Shown here in pieces: positions 55,130 through 64,000 of a stretch of DNA of 64,000 bases. The DNA is from Chrysopilus asiliformis (taxonomy: Eukaryota > Arthropoda > Insecta > Diptera > Rhagionidae): contig OZ035960.1 of assembly GCA_964034945.1 (NCBI GenBank), positions 109,616,324 through 109,680,323 on the forward strand. The letters are read 5' to 3'. The notes beneath the pieces were generated by a model. That model searched no databases. It was given only the letters and a program-made list of their open reading frames with translations, and had not been told where the DNA came from. A program made the position numbers and the translations under genes. Position 1 is the stretch's first letter, and the number at the start of each line of letters is the position of its first letter.

Positions 55130-56300
55130 AATTGGAATTTATTTATTTAATATGAATTGAGTTGGTTTTGTGTTAATATATTAATTCTTTTTTCTGTTTA
55201 AATAAATAAAAAACTCAACTTATTGAATTGAATTGGTTACAGCGAATATAATTTTCTCTCATTTTTCTTATCAAGTATTTGCCCTTGTCAGTTTCGCTAA
55301 TTGAATACCCGCCACACAAGACAAGATGACAACATGAATAATGTGGCGACAGTTTTGTTAGCCCACTTGTTACATGGCACCAGTTTTGTCTTTTCGAACG
55401 TTGTTCTCATTGGAAGAATTGGACAAACAGTCACATATTCGTAAAATATACGAACGCGAAATAAATGCAAAAATTGCCAAAGAATAATGAAAAGGATGTT
55501 TTTTCTTCTTGGTTTCAAGAAAAAAATCTCAAAAGTAAAGAAATAAATAAATTTCACACTTAAAATCTCACACCAATGAATTGGTTTAGTTATACCTGAC
55601 CGATCGAGTATTTTTGTTTAATCAGACCCATATGTAGATTTCCGTCTTGGTGTTTTCCTTGGTCAAGAATTGACATTTTGCTAATGTTATGCGTTCACAT
55701 TCGTATTCCCACTGATAGCGCACGCCCTTTCAGTTTTAACGTGTGATCGGTGTTTTTTTCGCTGAACCAGTTGTGATATGAGAAATTAATTGGCTTCTGA
55801 TAACTGACGTGACAAGGAGAGTCACATTTTTATTGTTTTTTCAATACTGTCGTCAATAACGATTAAAATTTGATTTTGCAAAGAGGAAAATCTTGAGAAA
55901 TTTGTGCGTGGACTCTATTAGTATTTTGCCACTAAAAGTAATATCCTAGATATAATGTAGCATACACTAAAAATGCTAGTAGGGCACATCATAGTGACCA
56001 AATTGTGCCCTGTGAGACGCTATAATCTTTGGAATGGTCAGCATATCATCTAAAACTATAGGTGCGGAAAGCGGAAAAAAATGTGGCGGAGCCTCAATTA
56101 AAGAGGCCCAGCACCGCTTATGCTGTGTTTACACGAATGACAAATTTGTCATTTTTTTTGTCATAAATTGTCATCATCGTGTAAATAGTATCATTTTTGT
56201 CGATATTTCTGTCAGAAAAATGACAATCTCTCATAAAAGAATGAACTTGTCAATTCTTTTATGACAGCATTAGAAATGTAGAGCCATTGAGAGGAAGATA
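55130..56300. other. No gene recognised
   Basis: AT-rich. At 56123-56275 there are several internal inverted pairs such as 'atgacaaatttgtcat' and 'tcataaaagaatgaact' near 'tcaattcttttatgac', possibly a small MITE. 56048-56120 and 57620-57690 share distant similarity. Confidence 0.4.
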
Positions 56301-56304
56301 TTCT

Positions 56305-57290
56305 CTCTCTCTCTATCTCACTCTCCCTCTCCCTCTCCCTCTCCCTCTCCCTCTCCCTCTCCCTCTCCCTCTCCCTCTCCCTCTCCCTCTCCCTCTCCCT
56401 CTCCCTCTCCCTCTCCTCTCCCTCTCCCTCTCCCTCTCCCTCTCCCTCTCCCTCTCCCTCTCCCTCTCCCTCTCCCTCTCCCTCTCCCTCTCCCTCTCCC
56501 TCTCCCTCTCCCTCTCCCTCTCCCTCTCCCTCTCCCTCTCCCTCTCCCTCTCCCTCTCCCTCTCCCTCTCCCTCTCCCTCTCCCTCTCCTCTCCCTCTCC
56601 CTCTCCCTCTCCCTCTCCCTCTCCCTCTCCCTCTCCCTCTCCCTCTCCCTCTCCCTCTCCCTCTCCCTCTCCCTCTCCCTCTCCCTCTCCCTCTCCCTCT
56701 CCCTCTCCCTCTCCCTCTCCCTCTCCCTCTCCCTCTCCCTCTCCCTCTCCCTCTCCCTCTCCCTCTCCCTCTCCCTCTCCCTCTCCCTCTCCCTCTCCCT
56801 CTCCCTCTCCCTCTCCCTCTCCCTCTCCCTCTCCCTCTCCTCTCCCTCTCCCTCTCCCTCTCCCTCTCCCTCTCCCTCTCCCTCTCCCTCTCCCTCTCCC
56901 TCTCCCTCTCCCTCTCCCTCTCCCTCTCCCTCTCCCTCTCCCTCTCCCTCTCCCTCTCCCTCTCCCTCTCCCTCTCCCTCTCCCTCTCCCTCTCCCTCTC
57001 CCTCTCCCTCTCCCTCTCCCTCTCCCTCTCCCTCTCCTCTCCCTCTCCCTCTCCCTCTCCCTCTCCCTCTCCCTCTCCCTCTCCCTCTCCCTCTCCCTCT
57101 CCCTCTCCCTCTCCCTCTCCCTCTCCCTCTCCCTCTCCCTCTCCCTCTCCCTCTCCCTCTCCCTCTCCTTCTCTCTCACTTTCTCTCTCTCTCTTTCTCT
57201 CTCTGTCTCTCCCTTTCTCTACCTCTCTCTCTCCCTCTCTCTCTCTTCCTCTCTCTTTCTCCCTTTCTCGCTTTCTCTCTCTCTCTCTCA
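56305..57290 (+). repeat. CTCCCT hexamer array, close to 1 kb
   Basis: An almost perfect hexamer array from about 56320 to 57170, with single 5-mer (CTCCT) steps near 56416, 56589, 56841 and 57036. After that it decays into CT-rich sequence to 57290. The array has no stop codon in any frame; frames of 288-411 codons with dipeptide repeats on both strands are artefacts. The dipeptide changes at each 5-mer step because the frame shifts. Confidence 0.97.
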
Positions 57291-57294
57291 GGTC

Positions 57295-58950
57295 TTGGCT
57301 TGCCGCAATGTCTCTCGCCAGAGGTCCCGGTCGCGTGCTGATGTCCTCCAGTTTTGCATCCCAATTCACTTCACGTCCTGGTCAACGTCTGCTTGTCATC
57401 TGAGGTTGTATTTTCCCACTATAGCGGAGGAAAGTAAAAATGAAGAAAAAATTAGGTTTCTCAAAAAGAAAATAGCATCAAAACCCAGAACCCAAATTTA
57501 TTACCAAATAAATTCGTTATGATGAACTATCACCAGATTGCTATCATGACCTCTACTGTTGATGTGTTGTAACGTAAAAACCTTACAAATGTTGTAATGC
57601 TTCATAATCAATGTAAAAGTGTAGGTGCGAAGCACGGTATAAAATTGTTATGAACCTTCAATTGAGGAGGCACAGTCCCACTTTGGATTGTTGTGCGGAG
57701 TATAGATAGATAGTAGATATAGATATAAATTCGTTATAACATATTTATATCCCGAATTTTGATCACTTCGTTACCGCAGAACATTGCGAAATCAGACAAT
57801 ATAAACACCTAGTTAATTGCGTCACACTGGCTACCAAGATCGAAAACGTGCCTCAACACTTTATAACTATTGTTCCATACAGTCTGGTATACTAAAACTG
57901 TTATGTTTAGAATTTTTCTCATCATCATTTACTTCTTGGCTTCAGTATTTTAACTTCCTTTTGCCCATCTATATGGAAGAAATCTCAGCACAAATGACTA
58001 CCGTGTTGTTACCGCAGCCTTCCGTCAACGTCTTATACTACCTACTATTCGTATATGCGTTATAACAGTATAGGCAACTGGCTACTGGTATTTCCTTAAA
58101 TATGAAGAGGATGATCGGACTGGTGCCTTATCAAAATTCAGCTCACATAGGCCCCTTAGTAAAAGCAGACCGTGAGAATTCTTTCGAGTTTTCTTTTGAT
58201 AATAAGACGCTGAGGCTGCTGCTGCAGCATCGTGCCTACCTTCTTGCGACGACGGTGATACGATGCAGCATACACAGCATTAGCAACAAATTCGTGTAGT
58301 AGGAAGATGACATTCCTTGGACTAAAAAGTCAGTCTCTGACTGGCATCAGAATTGGCATCAGTCCACAAGTATTTCATACCACTTACTGATTGTGTACAC
58401 TTTTATCAATAAAACATACCCACTGCGAATACTGAAGATGAGAAGAGTTCCAATAACGTGAAACAGGAATGAAATGCATCATTCGAGAATGCAACGTATT
58501 GTATTTATATGGAAAATTCCTGATTCCATTGCAGGCCTATCCAGGTTCAAATATTTATTCGATGAAATTTTTATATATAAAAGTGTAAAATTAGAAATTT
58601 GAAGAAGTTACTTGTGTACTTGGGTTTATATTTAATCTTCATAAAACAATTCGTTAAATTTTTCATCCCGGATTTTTTTTTAGTAAAATCAAAGATTAGA
58701 TAACTAAAGATAAGCAACAACAGAACTTTTCATAGAACTTTTCACAGAACTTTTCACAGAACTTTTAAAATTTCTATATGGAAAATACTGTAGAGTTATG
58801 AATCTCACGCATGCAATTTAAATATTTTTATTGATTTTTTGGACATTTAAGCGAAAAAAATCTGTTGGAAAAATGTGCCGCAGGCGAAAAAATTCGCTTT
58901 GGAGCAATTTCCAGCCGAAATAGAGTACTTGTCAAAAGATAATGAAAAAT
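57295..58950. other. No gene recognised; contains the 82-bp patch donor
   Basis: Unique DNA. 58055-58136 is the second occurrence of the 82-bp patch. 'agaacttttcac' is repeated four times at about 58725-58770. Confidence 0.5.
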
Positions 58951-58959
58951 AGTCATATT

Positions 58960-59030
58960 GCTTGGCATACGAAGGGGTTATATTAACAGGCGAGGGGGTG
59001 ATATTAGCAGCCGAGGGGCTGATATGTGTT
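58960..59030 (+). repeat. Short tandem of 'cgaggggntgatatta' units
   Basis: Three units of about 21 bp, beginning 'cgaaggggttatattaacag' and continuing 'cgagggggtgatattagcag'. The 'gcgagggg' block recalls the repeat tail at 11.6 kb. Confidence 0.7.
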
Positions 59031-62000
59031 ACAATTTTGCCCTTCAACAAATTACATTGAAAACGACGAAATTCTTAATTCCACAATCACCTAAAAAATC
59101 ATCTTAAGATATTTCTCGGAAAAATGTGAAGAAAAATTATGCCTTATTATACAAAAGGATTAAAAAAATCATTTCAGTTGTAAAAATCACCGCTTTTTCC
59201 CACCAAAAATTGACATTCAATCGGCTTAATGTTTTCAAAATATGCTACAGTGCAAAAAGGTGGTTAAGATGACAGAATTTCTCATAAAATCAAATTATTT
59301 ACACAAAAATCTTTGGTCACCAAAACATTATTCAGTTTTTTGTCTCAACTCCGCATGAATAATTTCCTTAGTGGTTTCTTTGAGTGGTTGAAAACCACAA
59401 GATCCAATCGACAAAATCGATTTTACCAAATGAAAATAAAAACTTTTTGGTTATTCGTTGTTATTGGTCTTAAGTATCCTGTTTAACGACTGATTGAGGT
59501 AGTTTTGTATCTGGTGGTGGAAACCAGACGAATTATTGATAGTATCGACCATAGCACCATTTGCAATCACAGCCTCTGCCCCCAAAATGATTAATGGGGC
59601 CCTCAGTGTTTATGAGATCGAAGTGAATTTAATGAAAACCTCTTTTCGATGCGATACCACAGCCAGCATAGCCAATGGTCAAAACTTACGAGATACCGTC
59701 GAATTCACTTCACGCTACGGAAACTGGATGAAAAATCAAAAGAAAAATCTTTTTTTTTGTGTTTTTTTTTTGTTAACTTCAATGAGCGACACGACTCTTG
59801 GTCTTATTGCTGTCATTTCTTGGAAAGTGGAAGACATTAAAACATACCCAGAGAAAAAAAAATCTGAACTAAAATAAGAGACCCATGTATACCTGGAAAA
59901 AAACCTAAGTTGACAACCTAAGGCAAGTAAAGGAGACAAAAATGTGATAATGAGTCTTTTAAGCTGAACATGTCGTCCCAAGTAATTTGTCATAAATGCA
60001 CTTGACGGAATTTCATTAATTAGCGGATTTACATTCTTGTAAATGATGTTAATGTACGTACTTGGCGGTACCTAAAATTTTTTTATTTGATCATAAATTT
60101 ACATATTTTTTTTCGGGTTTCATCCCAGGGAAATGTGACTTACAGTTGATGTAATATAATAACAGCCAACAGGAGTTAAAAAATTTAAGCTCTAGGCAGT
60201 TTTTTTTAAATTAAGATAAATATTATACATCAGATTTTTATCAGGTTTATAAATTTGTCAAACATCTTATAAACATGCAATTATACAGGAGTAATTTTTG
60301 TAGATTTATCAAAAGGTTACAAGTGTCAAAAACTTCATTCGTTTTAAATACTTTTACTTATTGTAAAACAGAGCTGAGACTTCGGAAAAGCTGTAGACCG
60401 CACTATATATTTTAACATCCAAAAAATAAATCTGCTTTTGGAGGAATTATCTGCTTTCAAAAGCCTGCAAGATGCCTTTTTTTTGTTTGGTGATGCCTGT
60501 TTGATGAAAAAATTTGACGAAAAAAACTCAAATTTCAAAAATACGGATTATAGGTGGCTCTCGATTTAAGACGTCTCAATGTCGGACTTGATATACTATG
60601 ACAAAGTTTCATTCGCCTGTTGATTATATTTACTTCGTACCACAGAACTATATAACATAGAACAACTGTCACCATACAAAGCTCTGCTGAAAATGGTCCC
60701 AAAAGTATTTCCCTCTTTATCGTACTTGAACGCATCCACTGAACTGTATAAGGTCGCGAAATTCAAATTTAGTTTGCCGCGAAATTCAAATTTCACAAAT
60801 TTGAGACTAACTTTAGGCGCAAACAAATAACTTTAGGCGCCAACACCATTCCGAAAGTCTATTTTCCTTTGACAGCTCACGGTTTAAACGAGAGGACTAT
60901 ATTTATTTTCATACGGTTATCTTGCTCTTACTTGACTCGTTTTGATTCACTGAACTGTATTGAAATGGGACCATTTGAGACAGCAAATCGAGCGATCTAG
61001 TATATCTATGCTTCGTACCTACCACCAGCGACTATTTCGTATGCAGGGCAAGTTTTGTCATGCTGCTTCCAGATCGATCAAAAACAGTGGATTTTGATGA
61101 CAAAATAAGAAATTCCTTGCCGTGCAATTTCTACAATTTTTGACGAGCCTCATTTTTTAAAAGTAAAGTTCAACAAAGAGAACACTAAGTAGGCTTTTCC
61201 CAACTGAGATTTTCTTTTTAAAAAACAAAACTCGTAAATAAAAAAAATCTATGCGAGACCCCGCAATCTAGCAGGCAGCCACCGAACCTAACCTAACCTA
61301 AAAAAAATAAAGTGAATTTATTAAATTCTATGTGGGGATCCACTGTATTTTATAATTTTTTTGTCCTATTTTTACTATTCTAGTACCAACTACTACATAA
61401 ACTAGTAGAATTTTCAAATCATCCGCCATTAAAAGGGGTGTTAATCATATAAGGATCCCGTCAACGTACAAACATGAAAATGTACTTTATCCTCGCACTT
61501 AAAATAAAAATTTTATCTATTATCTGACAATCAGATAAACATGTTTTGGATTTCACGCTAACAATCTTGATGTACATCTCTGTTATCTCGTTGACGAATC
61601 ATAAAACTATTGGTTAAACATATTTCTCAAGTGCATTGCATACCGTTGAAGGTCTTTCTTTCACTACAGTTGGCACGGGGTCGCCACTTCAAAGGTTCCA
61701 CAGTTTTCTTCTCCTCCATCATCACATGTGAGCACTTGTACTTTGTTGGGGGGGGGGGGGGGGATTGGGATACAGAAGTGGGTACTTAGTACGCTATCTG
61801 ACCGTCTGAATAATTACATCTGCGCAATAAATTAAACATCAGTTTTAAGGCTCATATCTGGTGACTAAGATCTCTTTCATGTGGACCTTTTCTATCTTAT
61901 TTTTGCTTCTTACCCAATGTATGTATGCTTAACCGCCACCTTAGATTTAGATTCTGATTTCGATTCAGGTGAGTTTGGATCTTTTTTTTTTGCTGTCGCT

Positions 62001-63500
62001 TACCTTCTTAGAGACGTTCCTAAATACCTTCCCGACTGATTGACCTAACTGTGGCACACCAACAATAGTCACTCGTCAATTTCTTAATGTCAGCAGCGTG
62101 TACTCTTGAATCTCCGTTGCGTAGATTTTGTTTGTTTTCACGTTAGTGGCCGTCAAAGGCCACCATACGTGAAAGCATGGATTTGTCCGTCTGACAGCAA
62201 TCCTGATCAGTTGGGGTCCATCATCGGTCAGAAGCATGCTGGATGTTTGTTTGTCCACACCACACAAACACACATATATATACGTAAGATGAATTTATCT
62301 CAAGCTAAAGATGCCATCAGCGACAATAACAACAACCAGCAAAAAAATAGACGATGAAAAAATTAATGATCTTCTCAATATTGTCTTCTTTGGAGGCAGT
62401 CACAAATCCATCCTATCCATCCCATAATTTTGATGGTGTCCATTCCAGAACAGATCGCCAGTATCTATTCCTCAGATATGGTCAGAATGCGCTGATCTCG
62501 CCTTTGTGATTATATCCCGCATAATATTAAAAGTGGGAATACATTTTTTCCCCAAACTTCTTCATCGCTGATCTTATCATAATGTGGTGATTTATTGATG
62601 GCCGACCTGAAGCATTAGACGATCTTCAATAATATAGATAGATACTTAATATCGATAGATCTTCTGTGTTAATTACACACGGTAAAATTTAGTTTCTTTA
62701 GTTTCAATATTTAATTTTTGTGCGCTTTGGAAGTTTTCTTGTTAAAGAAAGGCGTGATATATGCTTCTGTTCTATTCAACGTGTACCAAATCGAAGATCA
62801 CTCATTCCGCTAATCAACATCCAGTGATAATTAAATACAATCGCAGGTGATCAATTGATTAAACCTATCACCAACCAATCAACAAAATCAAACGGACTGC
62901 CTTTATCAAATATTTAATTATAGATATTTAAAGAGTTATGTTATGACTTGTTCAATAGATTATATTTGGATATGGTAGGCATATCTAACAACATTCGTAT
63001 GGTTCATAATTAATTCAACTGCTAATGATCATCAGATCGTCACGGAAACATTGATCATTGAAATTAATTCCTTTAAGGTGAAATTCGTCGACGGATATTA
63101 CGGAAATGCCACAGATTTTTATTTTTGAATTTTCGAAAAAGGCATAAAAATTTAATTGTGTAATTATACGAGAAAGAAAATATTTGTATATATTTCAGTA
63201 AAAAGAAATTCAAATTTATTGATTTATGCTCAAAAAAAAATACCGAGCCCAGTTTACTCTACATTTTTAAAATAAATTAAAAATTTTACCAAAAAATGGA
63301 AGATCACCCAGAATAGGCCAAGTTAATTGTTATTTAAAGCCCGAACCTAGAATGAAATTTTTCATTTTGTTTAAATGGGGCCCTTAAGTTTAACGAAAAC
63401 TAGTCAGATGTCCTCGTCATGCCTTGAATAAGTCATTTCCCTCTTTCTTTCCCCTTCCTCGGTCGTATATTATACCCACTAGAACAAATTTTAAGTTAAG
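59031..63500. other. No gene recognised
   Basis: 4.5 kb of largely unique AT-rich DNA. A 113-codon frame at 59536-59877 has a hydrophobic middle but no family resemblance. A run of about 15 G bases lies at 61748-61762, and three CCTAA pentamers at about 61286-61300. Confidence 0.4.
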
Positions 63501-63501
63501 C

Positions 63502-63717
63502 CTCAACCACAATTACGCGTTCGTGCGTGCGGCACCCACGCGGTGAAGGTAAAAACTACGCATTTATATGAGTAAATGTATAATTGCGCGTTGCTCAGAC
63601 GCGTTGCCGCGTCCCTGCCGCGTAGAGTAGGCTCAGTCTCTACTTTTAGACGCGGTGACAACTACTAGATGCCAAAAAAAATCATGCCGCACGCACGGAC
63701 GCATGTTTCTGGTTCTG
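63502..63717. mobile_element. Possible hAT-like MITE, CpG-rich
   Basis: Inverted ends share 'CGTGCGTGCGGCA' and, less well, the outer 18 bp. Internal 'acgcg' and 'gccgcgt' motifs are dense. TTTAAGTT occurs on both outer sides but not exactly at the TIR edges, so target duplication is uncertain. Confidence 0.5.
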
Positions 63718-63921
63718 ACTTTAAGTTTCTTTATAAAATAGGTGTATTCCCTCCTCCACTTTATCCAGTTTTACCATTTCGGACCTAAGAAAACTTGCGG
63801 GCTATAAACCGTAGAAGTTCAAGGAGAACATAAACCGACATCTCCTTTCGTTCTTCCGACCATCCTGAGCTGTGCTTCGGCATTAAAGGGTCTTTCCCTA
63901 AACTCTGGCTGAAACTATTAA

Positions 63922-63992
63922 CCCTCTCCGTGGCAAAAATAATTGATCAAGAGCTAAAATGTCGAATATATTCGACAAAAATACGGAGAGGG
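63922..63992. mobile_element. 71-bp TTAA-flanked mini-MITE, piggyBac type
   Basis: TTAA at 63918-63921 and 63993-63996; ends CCCTCTCCGT, exact when inverted. The interior has a 'tcgaatatattcga' palindrome. Confidence 0.8.
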
Positions 63993-64000
63993 TTAAAGAA

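Noticed and set aside
56212..57522. Very long open frames on both strands (up to 411 codons) made of Ser-Pro, Leu-Pro, Gly-Glu and Arg-Glu dipeptides.
   Set aside because: They coincide with the CTCCCT hexamer array, which cannot form stop codons; the dipeptide changes wherever a 5-mer shifts the frame.
59536..59877. 113-codon frame with a hydrophobic middle, considered as a membrane protein or receptor fragment.
   Set aside because: The hydrophobic run comes from a T-rich tract and no family motif is visible.
61281..61300. Three CCTAA pentamers, resembling the insect telomere repeat TTAGG.
   Set aside because: Only three units; expected by chance in 64 kb and with no array around them.
1..64000. 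A CRISPR array, operon, rRNA or phage-type system.
   Set aside because: No regular spacer-repeat array, clustered genes or rRNA motifs; tandem repeats present lack unique equal-length spacers, and the gene content is eukaryotic.

Overview
The window is AT-rich, intron-poor and dominated by repeats, as expected of an insect nuclear genome. The one gene I can identify with confidence encodes a basic helix-loop-helix (bHLH) protein whose basic region and helices match Delilah (taxi), a factor best known from Diptera. Several repeats have architectures I associate with dipteran and other insect genomes: DINE-1-like blocks with (GTCT)n cores, TTAA-flanked piggyBac-type MITEs, hAT MITEs with 8-bp duplications, TA-flanked Tc1/mariner/pogo-type MITEs, and a BEL/Pao-like LTR. 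I read the source as an insect, most likely a fly. Species-level identity cannot be judged from the sequence.

Layout. 1-6.6 kb: repeat fragments, a TA-flanked MITE inside an older repeat, a deleted mariner-type element, and a frame-broken coding-like patch (4.7-5.6 kb). 7-8.6 kb: an unassigned higher-complexity stretch and a TAA-flanked MITE. 11.3-17.6 kb: a dense repeat cluster with a CAG-flanked element, hAT MITEs, two striking short hairpins, a second copy of the 920-1202 MITE, a family-A repeat and a BEL-like LTR. 18.6-20.7 kb: minisatellite and small MITEs. 21.1-22.8 kb: the delilah-like gene, with a probable 5'UTR splice acceptor, a single coding exon and poly(A) signals. 23-31 kb: nested repeats, including a probable four-level nest (27.5-30.0 kb) that contains a 129-bp perfect inverted repeat. 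34-39 kb: more repeats and one weak coding-like frame. 42.6-43.9 kb: a DINE-like copy whose core has expanded into about 50 GACAGAAA units. 47-55 kb: foldback microsatellite, long hairpins, a 945-bp TIR element and a patchwork duplication. 56.3-57.3 kb: a nearly 1-kb CTCCCT hexamer array. 58-64 kb: mostly unique AT-rich DNA with two small MITEs at the end.

No operon, rRNA, tRNA or CRISPR is visible. The single gene lies in more than 20 kb of non-coding DNA upstream and more than 40 kb downstream. That space may hold distant enhancers, but I cannot show any. Most long open frames here are artefacts of stop-free tandem repeats. The clearest signals are structural: two insertions that can be dated against empty paralogous sites in the same window, an 82-bp patch copied intact 3.1 kb away between duplicated flanks, and several long near-perfect hairpins.
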